This document shows, one piece after another, positions 11,138 through 20,115 of a stretch of 64,000 nucleotides of DNA. Each line of letters begins with the position of its first letter. Position 1 is the first letter of the stretch. The position numbers and the translations under genes are program-made. The notes beneath the pieces were generated by a model that made no database searches, was not told the DNA's origin, and saw only the letters and a program-made list of their open reading frames with translations. Origin of the DNA: JAASSS01 sp021767745 (lineage in GTDB: Bacteria; Pseudomonadota; Gammaproteobacteria; UBA5335); contig JAXHVN010000044.1 in NCBI GenBank assembly GCA_034189165.1, positions 46,028 through 110,027 of the forward strand, in the 5' to 3' direction.

Positions 11138-11335
11138 TCAGCTGTTCGGCAACAGGCGTCGTACGCTGCGGTGGTCCGCCGCGTCGATCATCGTGGTCGC
11201 CCGAAGGCGCCGTTTCCGCTGCTGCGCTTTCTTCGTCAGGATATGATTATGATTGGCGTGCGCGCGCTTGAAGCCGCCGCCACCGGTGCGCGAGAAGCGC
11301 TTCGCCGCACCCCGGTTTGTTTTCATCTTCGGCAC
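11138..11335 (-). CDS. rpmI: 50S ribosomal protein L35
   Basis: A 65-residue, highly basic ribosomal protein. MPKMKTNRGAAKRFSRTGGG and the HNHILTKKAQQRKRRLR patch are the L35 signature. Length equals the family norm. It lies between infC and rplT in the conserved infC-rpmI-rplT order, 37 bases after the infC stop. Confidence 0.98.
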   Translation of the reverse strand: MPKMKTNRGAAKRFSRTGGGGFKRAHANHNHILTKKAQQRKRRLRATTMIDAADHRSVRRLLPNS

Positions 11336-11372
11336 TGAATACTCCGTCCGGCCGCCTCCGGCCTTGGGTGGT

Positions 11373-11891
11373 CTAGCTCTTGTGAGGTGCCAGCATCATC
11401 ACCATCTGGCGCCCTTCCATCCGCGGGAAGGACTCGACGCTGGCATACTCCGACAAGTCGTCCCGAACCCGCTCCAGCAGGTCCCGGCCGAGCTCCTGAT
11501 GCTGCATCTCCCGACCCCGGAAGCGCAGCGTCACCTTCGCGCGATCCCCCTCCTGCAAGAAGCGGATCAGGTTGCGCAACTTGATCTGATAGTCGCCCTC
11601 ATCGGTACCGGGGCGGAACTTGATCTCCTTGATCTGGACCTGCTTCTGCTTGCGCTTGGCGGCCTGCTGCGACTTGTTCTTCTCGAACACGTACTTGCCG
11701 AAGTCCATGACCCGGCATACGGGTGGCGCCGCATTGGGCGAGACTTCCACCAGGTCCAGCCCGACATCCTGCGCGTATTCCAGCGCGCGGACGGTGGCGA
11801 TGATTCCCTTCTGTTCCCCGCTCTCGTCGATCAGGCGCACCTGCGGCGCGTCGATTTCCTGGTTGCGACGAGTCTTCTTGGTCTTTGCGAT
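11373..11891 (-). CDS. infC: Translation initiation factor IF-3 (ATC start codon)
   Basis: IF-3 checks start-codon/initiator-tRNA pairing on the 30S subunit and prevents premature subunit joining. The 172-residue frame shows the N-terminal domain ([36 protein letters not shown]), a lysine-rich linker ([20 protein letters not shown]) and the C-terminal domain ending in [12 protein letters not shown]. No ATG, GTG or TTG fits the true N terminus: a GTG at 11840 is internal. I chose ATC at 11889-11891, eight bases after a strong GGAGG. Rare non-AUG starts are the known basis of IF-3 autocontrol. The gene lies 31 bases downstream of thrS. Confidence 0.95.
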   Translation of the reverse strand: MAKTKKTRRNQEIDAPQVRLIDESGEQKGIIATVRALEYAQDVGLDLVEVSPNAAPPVCRVMDFGKYVFEKNKSQQAAKRKQKQVQIKEIKFRPGTDEGDYQIKLRNLIRFLQEGDRAKVTLRFRGREMQHQELGRDLLERVRDDLSEYASVESFPRMEGRQMVMMLAPHKS

Positions 11892-11922
11892 ACTTCGATC
11901 CTCCGATGCGACCCAACCAGAG

Positions 11923-13824
11923 TCAGACCGGCGCCTCGGACTGCAGCCGTTCCGCCACGTCAGACAATGGGCACTGGCCGAGATTCTGGCCGTCCCACCG
12001 TCGAATGGCTACCGATCCTGACTCCACTTCCTGGTCCCCCAGCACGAGCACGTAGGGCACCTTGCGAAGCGTATGCTCGCGAATCTTAAAGCCGATCTTC
12101 TCGTTTCTCAAGTCGGCCTCGACCTGCAGCCCCTGGCGCTGCAGGGACTCGACGACCCGCCGTGCGTAATCCCGTTGGCGGTCCGTGATGGTTGCCACCA
12201 CCGCCTGAACCGGCGCCAGCCAGAACGGCAGCTGGCCGGCATGATGCTCCAGCAGAATGCCGATGAAGCGCTCGAAGGAGCCGAGGATCGCCCGGTGCAG
12301 CATCGCCGGCGTCTGGCGCGATCCGTCCTCCGCCACGTACTGGGCGCCGAGGCGCGCCGGCATGGCGAAGTCGAGCTGAATCGTGCCGAGCTGCCACAGC
12401 CGGCCGAGGCTGTCGCGCAGCGAGAATTCGATCTTGGGGCCGTAGAACGCCCCTTCGCCGGGCTGCAGCTCGTAAGCCAGCCCCTGCTCCTCCAGCGCAC
12501 GGGCGAGCGCCGTCTCCGCCCGGTCCCATACCGCATCGCTGCCAACCCGCTGAGCCGGCCGCGTCGAGAGCTTGATCAGCACCTCATCGAAGCCAAAGGT
12601 GCGATATACCTCGAAGGCGAGCGTGATGAAGGCAGCCACCTCGGGCTGGATCTGCTCGTCGGTGCAGAAGATGTGCGCATCGTCCTGCACAAAGCCGCGC
12701 ACGCGCATCAGCCCATGCAAAGTGCCCGATGCCTCGTTCCGATGGCAGGCACCGAATTCGGCCAGCCGCATCGGCAGATCGCGATAGCTGCGCAGACCGT
12801 GATTGAACACTTGGACGTGGCACGGACAGTTCATGGGCTTGATCGCGTACTCGCGCGACTCCGACCCGGTGGTGAACATGTCGTCGGCGAACTTCTCCCA
12901 ATGCCCGGAGCGCTCCCACAGGCTGCGATCCACTACCTGCGGCGTGTGGATCTCCTGATAGCCATGCTGCCGCCAGAGCTGGCGCATGTAGTCCTGGATG
13001 CGCGTGTAGATCCGCCAGCCGTGGTCGTGCCAGAAGATCATGCCGGGCGCCTCTTCCTGGATATGGAAGAGGTCCATCGCCTTGGCCAGCCGCCGGTGAT
13101 CGCGCTTCTGTGCCTCTTCCAGCCGCTGCAGATACGCCTTCAGCGCCTTCCTGTCCGCCCAGGCGGTCCCGTAGATGCGCTGCAGCTGCTCGTTGCGGGC
13201 ATCACCCCGCCAGTAGGCACCGGCCAGCTTGGTCAGCTTGAAGGCCTGCAGCCGGCCCGTGTCGGGCACGTGAGGGCCGCGGCACAGGTCGACGAAGTCG
13301 CCCTGCCGATACAGGGAAAGCGCCTCGCCGGCCGGGATGTCCTCGATGATCCGGGCCTTGTATTCCTCACCCTGCGCGCGGAAGAAATCGATGGCCTGCT
13401 CCCGCGGCATGACTTCGCGGCTGATGGGCTGGGCCGCTGCGGCGAGCTCACCCATCCGGGTCTCGATCGCCGCGAGGTCGTCCGGCGTGAAGGGCCGATC
13501 GTAGGCGATGTCGTAGTAGAAGCCATCCTCCACCGTCGGCCCGATCGTGATCTGCGCCTCCGGATAGAGCTGCTTGACCGCCTGGGCCAACAGGTGGGCC
13601 GCGGAGTGTCGGATGACCTCGAGCCCGTCCTCGTCCCGCGCGGTCACGATGGCGACCTCGGCGTCGCGCTCGAGGCGATGGCTGGTGTCGACCAGTTGGC
13701 CGTCGACCCGACCGGCAAGCGCGGCCTTGGCCAGGCCCGGACCGATGTCGGCAGCGATCTCGCCAATGGTGACGGGATGGTCGAAGTGACGGCGGCTGCC
13801 GTCGGGAAGCGTGATGTCTGGCAC
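11923..13824 (-). CDS. thrS: Threonyl-tRNA synthetase
   Basis: A 633-residue class II synthetase that charges tRNA-Thr. Domains in order: TGS ([20 protein letters not shown]), editing domain with the HxxxH pair in [19 protein letters not shown] and the [11 protein letters not shown] motif, catalytic core with zinc ligands ([20 protein letters not shown] region, then [20 protein letters not shown]), motif 3 ([20 protein letters not shown]) and a C-terminal anticodon-binding domain. Length matches the family. It heads the thrS-infC-rpmI-rplT-pheST series. A GC-rich hairpin lies in its leader, downstream of tRNA-Val. Confidence 0.97.
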   Translation of the reverse strand: MPDITLPDGSRRHFDHPVTIGEIAADIGPGLAKAALAGRVDGQLVDTSHRLERDAEVAIVTARDEDGLEVIRHSAAHLLAQAVKQLYPEAQITIGPTVEDGFYYDIAYDRPFTPDDLAAIETRMGELAAAAQPISREVMPREQAIDFFRAQGEEYKARIIEDIPAGEALSLYRQGDFVDLCRGPHVPDTGRLQAFKLTKLAGAYWRGDARNEQLQRIYGTAWADRKALKAYLQRLEEAQKRDHRRLAKAMDLFHIQEEAPGMIFWHDHGWRIYTRIQDYMRQLWRQHGYQEIHTPQVVDRSLWERSGHWEKFADDMFTTGSESREYAIKPMNCPCHVQVFNHGLRSYRDLPMRLAEFGACHRNEASGTLHGLMRVRGFVQDDAHIFCTDEQIQPEVAAFITLAFEVYRTFGFDEVLIKLSTRPAQRVGSDAVWDRAETALARALEEQGLAYELQPGEGAFYGPKIEFSLRDSLGRLWQLGTIQLDFAMPARLGAQYVAEDGSRQTPAMLHRAILGSFERFIGILLEHHAGQLPFWLAPVQAVVATITDRQRDYARRVVESLQRQGLQVEADLRNEKIGFKIREHTLRKVPYVLVLGDQEVESGSVAIRRWDGQNLGQCPLSDVAERLQSEAPV

Positions 13825-13916
13825 CGGATGCTCCAGTGGTGACCCTTACGAGAGGCCACGTGCGGTGGATCGGAGGACGATCTTGCCTGTGTCGCCCCGG
13901 CGGCTAAACCGGGTGA

Positions 13917-13937
13917 GGGCCGCATCGGCTGCGGCCC
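13917..13937 (-). other. GC-rich hairpin in the tRNA-Val to thrS interval
   Basis: GGGCCGCA and TGCGGCCC pair perfectly around a five-base loop. It lies 33 bases 3' of tRNA-Val and about 90 bases 5' of the thrS ATG on the minus strand. There is no T-tract, so it may be a processing or pausing structure or a weak terminator for the tRNA. In some bacteria thrS leaders fold into tRNA-Thr mimics; I could not recognise one here. Confidence 0.35.
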
Positions 13938-13969
13938 GCGGCACCGACGAACGGGCCGTACGGCAGATT

Positions 13970-14046
13970 TGGTAGGCGCGATTGGACTCGAACCAACGAC
14001 CCCCACCATGTCAAGGTGGTGCTCTAACCAGCTGAGCTACGCGCCT
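13970..14046 (-). tRNA. tRNA-Val(GAC)
   Basis: Minus-strand cloverleaf: acceptor AGGCGCG/CGCGCCT, D-arm GCTC-GAGC, anticodon stem CCACC/GGTGG around loop TTGACAT giving anticodon GAC, and T-arm GTTGG-TTCGAGT-CCAAT. The CCA end is encoded. It lies between uvrB and thrS, all on the same strand. Confidence 0.98.
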
Positions 14047-14106
14047 GCCGAGGCCGCGAAGCATACGCCAAGCCCGCCGCCGGCTCAAGCCATGCGCACG
14101 GTGCGC

Positions 14107-16134
14107 TCAGGCCGGCGCCAGCGCCAGCGCTGCCTCGCGCATGCGGGCGATCTCGTCCCGCAGCTGGGCCGCCTGCTCGAACTCCAGGTCGCGGGCGTGG
14201 CGGTGCATGCGCTCTTCGCGGGCCGCGATCTCCCGGGCCAGCTCGCTTGGGCGAAGACGCGCCCAGCGGGCCTGCTCACCCGCCGCCCCCCGCGTGCCCG
14301 GACGCTTGCGCGATGGCCCGGCGTAGCCTGTCTGCAGGATGTCGGCCACGGCCTTGCGGATGCTCTGGGGGGTGACCCCGTGGGTCGCGTTGTGCGCCAG
14401 CTGCTTGTGTCGGCGTCGCTCGGTCTCGGCCATCGCTCGCTGCATCGAGCCGGTGACGGTATCGGCGTAAAGGATGGCCTTGCCGCGCAGGTTGCGGGCG
14501 GCGCGGCCGATCGTCTGGATCAGCGAGCCCTCGGAGCGCAGGAAGCCCTCCTTGTCCGCATCGAGGATGGCGACCAGCGAGACCTCCGGCATGTCCAGCC
14601 CCTCGCGCAGCAGGTTGATGCCCACCAGCACGTCGAACTCTCCCAGGCGCAGGCTGCGGATGATCTCGATTCGCTCGACGGCGTCGATGTCCGAGTGCAG
14701 GTAGCGCACGCGCACGTCGTGCTCCTGGAGGTAATCGGTCAGGTCTTCGGCCATGCGCTTGGTGAGGGTGGTCACCAGCACCCGCTCCTGCGCCGCGACC
14801 CGCTCGCGGATCTGCGAGAGCAGGTCATCGATCTGCGTGCTGGCCGGTCGCACCTCGAGCTCGGGGTCGACCAGCCCGGTCGGCCGCACGACCTGCTCGA
14901 CGACGGCATCGCTCAGGCGCTGCTCGTACGGCCCCGGGGTGGCGGAGACAAACACCGTCTGCGGTGCGAGCCGCTCGAATTCCTCGAACTTCAGCGGCCG
15001 ATTGTCCAATGCCGAGGGCAGCCGGAAACCATATTCGACCAGCGTCTCCTTGCGCGAGCGGTCCCCCCGATACATGGCGCCGAGCTGCGGCACGGTCACG
15101 TGGCTCTCGTCGATGACCAGCAGGGCGTCCGCCGGCAGGTAGTCGAACAGCGTCGGCGGTGGCTCCCCGGCAGCCCGGCCGGAGAGGTAGCGCGAATAGT
15201 TCTCGATGCCGGAGCAGTAGCCGAGCTCCAGGATCATCTCGATGTCGAAACGCGTCCGCTGCTCCAGCCGCTGGGCCTCGACCAGCCGGTTCTCGGCGTG
15301 CAGTACGGCCAGCCGGTCCTTCAGCTCCAGCTTGATCTGGTCGATCGCGGCGAGCAGCGTCTCGCGCGGCGTCACGTAGTGTGTCTTGGGGTAGACAGTA
15401 ACTCGCGGCATGCGCCGCAGCACCTCACCCGTCAGCGGATCGAAATGACTGAGCGCCTCGATCTGATCGTCGAACAGCTCCACGCGGATCGCGTCTCGCT
15501 CGGATTCCGCCGGGTAGATGTCGATCACCTCGCCGCGCACGCGATAGGTGCCGCGCTCGAGCTGCATTTCGTTGCGGGTGTACTGCAGCTCGGCGAGCCG
15601 GCGCAGGATGTGGCGCTGATCGACCTCATCGCCCCGCACCAGGTGCAGCACCATCGATAGATAGGCCTGCGGATCGCCGAGGCCGTAGATGGCCGACACG
15701 CTGGCCACGATGATCGCATCACGTCGCTCCATCAGCGCCTTGGTGGCGGACAGGCGCATCTGCTCGATGTGATCGTTGATCGAGGCGTCCTTCTCGATGT
15801 AGGTGTCCGACGAGGGGACGTAGGCTTCGGGCTGGTAGTAGTCGTAGTAGGAGACGAAGTACTCCACGGCGTTGTGCGGAAAGAACTCCCGCATCTCGCT
15901 GTAGAGCTGAGCCGCCAGCGTCTTGTTCGGCGCCAGCACCAGCGTCGGCCGCTGTACCTGCTGCACGACGTTGGCGATGGTGTAGGTCTTGCCCGAGCCG
16001 GTCACGCCCAGCAGCATCTGCCGCGCCAGCCCGTCGCCGAGCCCTGCCACGAGCTGTGCGATGGCCTGGGGCTGATCGCCGGCCGGCGGATAGACCGCCT
16101 CCAGGCGGAAGGCGCCGTCTTTGGAATTAGCCAT
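14107..16134 (-). CDS. uvrB: Excinuclease ABC subunit B
   Basis: The 675-residue DNA helicase-like damage-verification subunit of nucleotide excision repair, which receives damaged DNA from UvrA and recruits UvrC. Walker A is [15 protein letters not shown]; the beta-hairpin region contains [20 protein letters not shown]; helicase motifs include [19 protein letters not shown] and QTIGRAARN. The C-terminal UVR domain ([20 protein letters not shown]) binds UvrC. The ATG at 16134 has AAGGA six bases upstream, preferable to the ATG at 16140 which abuts it. A TATGAT hexamer at 16146-16151 may be its -10 box. The divergent aminotransferase gene starts only about 50 bases away. Confidence 0.97.
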   Translation of the reverse strand: MANSKDGAFRLEAVYPPAGDQPQAIAQLVAGLGDGLARQMLLGVTGSGKTYTIANVVQQVQRPTLVLAPNKTLAAQLYSEMREFFPHNAVEYFVSYYDYYQPEAYVPSSDTYIEKDASINDHIEQMRLSATKALMERRDAIIVASVSAIYGLGDPQAYLSMVLHLVRGDEVDQRHILRRLAELQYTRNEMQLERGTYRVRGEVIDIYPAESERDAIRVELFDDQIEALSHFDPLTGEVLRRMPRVTVYPKTHYVTPRETLLAAIDQIKLELKDRLAVLHAENRLVEAQRLEQRTRFDIEMILELGYCSGIENYSRYLSGRAAGEPPPTLFDYLPADALLVIDESHVTVPQLGAMYRGDRSRKETLVEYGFRLPSALDNRPLKFEEFERLAPQTVFVSATPGPYEQRLSDAVVEQVVRPTGLVDPELEVRPASTQIDDLLSQIRERVAAQERVLVTTLTKRMAEDLTDYLQEHDVRVRYLHSDIDAVERIEIIRSLRLGEFDVLVGINLLREGLDMPEVSLVAILDADKEGFLRSEGSLIQTIGRAARNLRGKAILYADTVTGSMQRAMAETERRRHKQLAHNATHGVTPQSIRKAVADILQTGYAGPSRKRPGTRGAAGEQARWARLRPSELAREIAAREERMHRHARDLEFEQAAQLRDEIARMREAALALAPA

Positions 16135-16183
16135 CGGCATTCCTTATCATAGTGCGGTTTACCGTCATACCGAGGAGTTGCCC

Positions 16184-17374
16184 TTGACCGACCTGCCGCT
16201 TTCCGATCGCGTCCAGCGTATCAAGCCCTCCCCCACGCTGGCCGTCACGGCGCGTGCCGCTGAACTGCGCGCCGCCGGTCAGGATGTGATCGGCCTGGGC
16301 GCGGGCGAGCCGGATTTCAATACCCCGGCGCACATCCGCCAGGCCGCCAAGCAGGCCATCGATGCCGGCCAGACACGATACACGGCGGTGGACGGCACCC
16401 CGGCGCTGAAGGACGCCATCATCGGCAAGTTCGCCCGTGACAACGACCTGCACTACGAGCGCAGCGAGATCCTGGTCTCAAGTGGTGCCAAGCAGAGCAT
16501 TTTCAACCTCTGCCAGGCGCTGCTCGATCCCGACGACGAGGTCCTGATCCCGGCGCCCTACTGGGTGTCCTATCCCGACATGGTGCTGCTGGCAGGCGCC
16601 AGGCCGGTGGTGCTGGGCACCGCCATGGACCAGGACTTCAAGCTCTCGCCCGGGCAGCTGGCGGCGGCGATCACGCCCAGGAGTCGCCTGCTGATCCTGA
16701 ACAGCCCGTCGAACCCGAGCGGCAAGGCCTATACCCGGGCGGAGCTGGCCGCGCTGGGCGAGGTCCTGCAGGCGCACCCGCGGCTGATGGTGCTGACTGA
16801 CGACATCTACGAACACATCCTGTGGACCGGCCAGCCCTTCGTGAACCTCGTCAATGCTGTGCCGACACTGAAGTCACGCACGATCGTGGTCAACGGCGTC
16901 TCCAAGGCCTACGCGATGACCGGCTGGCGCATCGGCTACGCCGCTGGGCCGGGGCGGCTGGTCGCTGCCATGAAGAAGATCCAGTCGCAGAGCACCTCGA
17001 ATCCCTGCTCGATCTCCCAGGCGGCAGCCACGGCGGCACTGACCGGCGATCAGCGGTGCATCGAGGAGATGAACGCCCAGTTCAGGGCCCGCCATGATCG
17101 GGTGGTCGAGCGGCTCAACGAACTGCCCGGCGTGCGGTGCCTGCCGAGCGATGGCACCTTTTACGCCTTCCCCTGCTTCAACGGCGTGCTGGAGCGACTA
17201 CCGGCGGTTGCCGATGACGTCGCGCTGGGCGAGCACCTGCTGGAGCGCGCGCAGGTCGCCCTGGTGCCGGGCTCCGCCTTTGGTTCACCCGGCCACATGC
17301 GCCTGTCCTACGCCACCGGCATGGACCAGCTCGACGCGGCGCTGGACCGAATCGCACAGGCGCTGCCCGGCTGA
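16184..17374 (+). CDS. Class I/II pyridoxal-phosphate aminotransferase, probable aspartate aminotransferase
   Basis: A 396-residue fold-type I aminotransferase of the COG0436 group, likely transferring amino groups between aspartate (or prephenate/aromatic acids) and 2-oxoglutarate. Recognisable parts are VIGLGAGEPDFNTPAHI near the N terminus, RLLILNSPSNPSGKAYT, the PLP-lysine segment VNGVSKAYAMTGWRIGYA and the late PGSAFGSPGHMRLSYA with the carboxylate-binding arginine. I chose TTG at 16184 because GAGGAG ends six bases before it; the frame extends to 16121 but that would run across the divergent uvrB start. tRNA-Asn follows 55 bases downstream. Substrate choice cannot be fixed by eye, so no symbol is given. 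Confidence 0.9.
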   Translation: MTDLPLSDRVQRIKPSPTLAVTARAAELRAAGQDVIGLGAGEPDFNTPAHIRQAAKQAIDAGQTRYTAVDGTPALKDAIIGKFARDNDLHYERSEILVSSGAKQSIFNLCQALLDPDDEVLIPAPYWVSYPDMVLLAGARPVVLGTAMDQDFKLSPGQLAAAITPRSRLLILNSPSNPSGKAYTRAELAALGEVLQAHPRLMVLTDDIYEHILWTGQPFVNLVNAVPTLKSRTIVVNGVSKAYAMTGWRIGYAAGPGRLVAAMKKIQSQSTSNPCSISQAAATAALTGDQRCIEEMNAQFRARHDRVVERLNELPGVRCLPSDGTFYAFPCFNGVLERLPAVADDVALGEHLLERAQVALVPGSAFGSPGHMRLSYATGMDQLDAALDRIAQALPG

Positions 17375-17429
17375 CACCTCGCGGCAATTGACGCCCAGGC
17401 GCTGGATCCGTACCATTCGGCGCCTGCAT

Positions 17430-17505
17430 TCCCCGGTAGCTCAGTCGGTAGAGCAGGTGACTGTTAATCACCGGGTCGGCGGTTCGAGCCCGTCCCGGGG
17501 AGCCA
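17430..17505 (+). tRNA. tRNA-Asn(GTT)
   Basis: Plus-strand cloverleaf: acceptor TCCCCGG/CCGGGGA, D-arm GCTC-GAGC, anticodon stem GGTGA/TCACC around loop CTGTTAA with anticodon GTT, T-arm with TTCGAGC, discriminator G and encoded CCA. A strong hairpin follows seven bases later. Confidence 0.98.
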
Positions 17506-17511
17506 GCAACG

Positions 17512-17540
17512 GATGCCGGTTCGGTTTCTGAACCGGCATC
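17512..17540 (+). terminator. Hairpin following tRNA-Asn
   Basis: GATGCCGGTTC and GAACCGGCATC pair perfectly over 11 bp around a seven-base loop, directly after the tRNA. No clear T-tract follows, so it may be a terminator or a tRNA 3'-processing barrier. The rest of the interval up to 17725 shows no gene. Confidence 0.6.
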
Positions 17541-17725
17541 ACCTTCGACCCACGGCCCCGCTCCCCGCTCAACGCGGTCGCCCGGGGTCTCCCCCAACTC
17601 CATAGGCCTCTCGCTGCCCTGCTCGACGCGTCGTCCGCTCTTGCGGTAGCGCAGCAGCCAGAGAATGCGGAACCGATGTCTGGGGCGGCTGTCTGCTGCT
17701 GGCCCTGCTATAGGTTCAATGCACG

Positions 17726-18727
17726 ATGGAAGCTGTCTGCTGGCTGGCGGGGCTCGCCCTGATTCTCATCATCATGACCGACGCCATCTGGAGCATCCTG
17801 ACGCTCGGTGGCGGCGGACCCATTGCCGATCGGCTGGTCAGCCGATTGTGGCAGCAAATCTTTCGCGATGGCGGCGCGCCGAGGGCGGCGATGACGTTCG
17901 TCGGCCCCGGCATCATGCTGGCCACGCTGACACTGTGGCTTGGCGGCCTGTGGCTCGGCTGGCTGCTGATCTTCAGCGGCCAGCCGACCGCAGTCATCGG
18001 TGCCAGCACGGGCCTGCCCGCGACGCTCGCCGAACGTGTCTATTTCGTCGGCTTCACCCTCTTCACGCTTGGTGTCGGCGACTACCGGCCCACCGGCGAC
18101 TTCTATCAGTTCGCCACGGCGATCGCCTCCGTGAACGGACTGTTCCTCGTGACGCTGGGCATCACGTACCTGCTGCCGGTGGTCTCAGCGGTGGTCGAGC
18201 GGCGCCAGCTGGCGACGACGATCGCCGCGCTTGGGGATCGGCCCGATCAGATGCTGCGCACCGCCTGGGACGGCGAGGACTTCCATCGTCTGGACCCGTT
18301 GCTGCTCCAACTCGCCACTCAGATCGGTCTGCAGGCACAGCGTCATCTGGCCTACCCGATACTGCACTACTTCGGCGGCGCGCAGCCGCAGACCTCGGCG
18401 CCACTGCAGATCGCGCGCCTTTACGAGGCGCTGCTGCTGTTGCATGCCTGGCCGGCCGCACCACGACCAGATCCGGTGGCCACGCGCGTACTGACCGCGG
18501 CGATCATGGATTTCATCGCGCGTTCCCGCCACAACCTGCGCCTCAAGGACACGGCCGCCCCGCCCCTTCCGCCCATCGACGTCGATGCGCTCCCTGGCGA
18601 TCCTGCCGCTTCAAACTGGCAGGGCGGCTTTGATCAGCAACAGGACCAGCGCGCCCTCATGGCCGGGATCGTGCGGCACGACGGCTGGCAATGGCACGAT
18701 GTTTGGTGTCAGAGCGAAAGCGATTGA
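17726..18727 (+). CDS. Two-pore-domain-like potassium channel family membrane protein
   Basis: A 333-residue membrane protein. Hydrophobic segments occur at about residues 4-24 and 58-84; a pore region follows at 104-120 and a last segment at 130-153. The pore carries T114-L115-G116-V117-G118-D119-Y120, which resembles the TVGYGD potassium filter with Val in the Tyr position and Leu in the second position. Around 180 residues of cytosolic C terminus contain no RCK/TrkA-N domain that I recognise, but have several short helices. It is likely an ion channel of the Ion_trans_2 type; ion selectivity is not certain. It stands alone between tRNA-Asn and the convergent galU, so context gives no function. 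Confidence 0.75.
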   Translation: MEAVCWLAGLALILIIMTDAIWSILTLGGGGPIADRLVSRLWQQIFRDGGAPRAAMTFVGPGIMLATLTLWLGGLWLGWLLIFSGQPTAVIGASTGLPATLAERVYFVGFTLFTLGVGDYRPTGDFYQFATAIASVNGLFLVTLGITYLLPVVSAVVERRQLATTIAALGDRPDQMLRTAWDGEDFHRLDPLLLQLATQIGLQAQRHLAYPILHYFGGAQPQTSAPLQIARLYEALLLLHAWPAAPRPDPVATRVLTAAIMDFIARSRHNLRLKDTAAPPLPPIDVDALPGDPAASNWQGGFDQQQDQRALMAGIVRHDGWQWHDVWCQSESD

Positions 18728-18787
18728 GTCCGGCCGTGCTGCCGTCATGACAGGGGCGCGGCCGCCTTCCGCCCTTATGGGCCTGAG

Positions 18788-19708
18788 CTAGAAGCGCCCC
18801 GCGTCTGCGCTCTCGCGCAGATAGCTGGCCAGCGCACCGCCGAGATCGGCATGCTTCAGCCCCATCTCGACATTGGCCTTCAGGTACCCGAGTTTGCTGC
18901 CGCAATCATAGCGGGTGCCCTGGAAGGCATGGGCGTAGATTCGCTCATAGGCCAGCATCGAGGCGATGGCATCGGTCAGCTGGATCTCACCGCCGGCACC
19001 CCGGTTGCCCGTGTCGACCTGCATCTGCAGCAGATCGAAGATCCGCGGATTCAGGACATAGCGGCCCACCACGCCCAGATCGGACGGCGCCTCTTCCGGT
19101 GCGGGCTTTTCGACCAGACCGGCAACTTCGGTCAGATCCGGCTCCGGGCCGGGCTCCGGCTTCACGACGCCGTACTTGCGGATATCGCCCCCCGGCACAT
19201 GCTCCACCGCGAGCATGCTGGCGCCGAACCGCTCGTATACCTCCAGCATCTGTTTCAGCACCGGCATCTGGCCACCGTCGATCATGTCGTCGGCCAGAAT
19301 CACGGCAAACGGTTCATCTCCGATCACCGGCCGCGCACAGAGCACCGCATGGCCCAGCCCGAGCGCTTCGGCCTGACGGATATAGATGCAGGAGGCGTGC
19401 GGCGGCACGATCCCACGGACGCGCTCGAGCATTTCCAGCTTGCCCTTGCGCTCGAGCTCCTGTTCCAGCTCGTAGGCCTTGTCGAAGTGATCAGGGATCG
19501 ACCGCTTGTTGCGCCCGTTGATGAACACCAGGTCCTCGATGCCGGCCGCTAGCGCCTCCTCGACCGCATACTGGATCAGCGGCTTGTCCACCACCGGCAG
19601 CATCTCCTTGGGGCTCGCCTTGGTGGCAGGGAGGAAGCGCGTGCCAAGGCCGGCCACAGGGAACACGGCCTTGCGGACGCGGCTAGTCGGTTTCGGGTGA
19701 CGGCTCAT
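18788..19708 (-). CDS. galU: UTP--glucose-1-phosphate uridylyltransferase
   Basis: A 306-residue nucleotidyltransferase that makes UDP-glucose for surface polysaccharides. The activated-nucleotide signature [20 protein letters not shown] lies at the N terminus, followed by [29 protein letters not shown] and late [19 protein letters not shown]. Length agrees with bacterial GalU. The ATG at 19708 is preceded by AAGGA six bases upstream. It lies downstream of comEA- and lap-type genes on the same strand, with an 80-base gap holding a GC-rich hairpin, so it may be separately transcribed. Confidence 0.96.
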   Translation of the reverse strand: MSRHPKPTSRVRKAVFPVAGLGTRFLPATKASPKEMLPVVDKPLIQYAVEEALAAGIEDLVFINGRNKRSIPDHFDKAYELEQELERKGKLEMLERVRGIVPPHASCIYIRQAEALGLGHAVLCARPVIGDEPFAVILADDMIDGGQMPVLKQMLEVYERFGASMLAVEHVPGGDIRKYGVVKPEPGPEPDLTEVAGLVEKPAPEEAPSDLGVVGRYVLNPRIFDLLQMQVDTGNRGAGGEIQLTDAIASMLAYERIYAHAFQGTRYDCGSKLGYLKANVEMGLKHADLGGALASYLRESADAGRF

Positions 19709-19736
19709 GTCGATCCTTCGAAGGGAGGGAGAGGGG

Positions 19737-19769
19737 CGCGGCCGGCTGGAACTCCTCCCGCCGGCCGCG
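19737..19769 (-). terminator. GC-rich inverted repeat between comEA-like gene and galU
   Basis: CGCGGCCGGC and GCCGGCCGCG form a perfect 10-bp stem with a 13-base loop. It sits in the 82-base gap after the comEA-like stop and before galU. No T-tract follows on the minus strand, so terminator function is a guess from position. Confidence 0.35.
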
Positions 19770-19790
19770 GGTTTGCCCGAGACGAGCCTA

Positions 19791-20069
19791 CTACGGCGAC
19801 TCGCCGAGCGTCATGACCTCGCGATTGGCCTCGACGGTCTTTTCACCGATGCCAGGCACGGCAGTCAACTCGTCGATCGAAACAAAGCCACCGTTCGCTT
19901 CGCGATACTCCACGATGGCGGCGGCTTTCTTGTCACCGACACCATCGAGGGCTTCGGCCAACGCGGCAGCATCTGCCGTGTTGATATCCACGGTCTGGGC
20001 AAAGACCGGCAGGCAAAGCAGGAGCGACAAGACGAGGGCCGTGCCGATGGTACAGAACCGATACTTCAT
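19791..20069 (-). CDS. ComEA-like helix-hairpin-helix DNA-binding protein
   Basis: A 92-residue secreted protein. Residues 1-24 form a signal peptide ([20 protein letters not shown] then PVFAQ). The remainder is a tandem helix-hairpin-helix domain: [20 protein letters not shown] and [20 protein letters not shown]. Such short ComEA-like proteins bind DNA in the periplasm; ComEA itself pulls in transforming DNA, but many short homologues occur without a known competence role. The ATG at 20069 has GGAG eight bases upstream. No other competence genes are nearby, so the role is open. Confidence 0.9.
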   Translation of the reverse strand: MKYRFCTIGTALVLSLLLCLPVFAQTVDINTADAAALAEALDGVGDKKAAAIVEYREANGGFVSIDELTAVPGIGEKTVEANREVMTLGESP

Positions 20070-20115
20070 TTGGGAATCTCCGTTTGGATTGACTACGGAG
20101 CAATGCCCGCCTGGC

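Noticed and set aside
12073..13842. 589-codon plus-strand frame opposite thrS
   Set aside because: Antisense shadow; no ribosome site or family features.
13825..13969. tRNA-Thr-mimicking operator or T-box in the thrS leader
   Set aside because: Only a simple GC hairpin is visible; no T-box bulge sequence or anticodon-like stem-loop could be identified.
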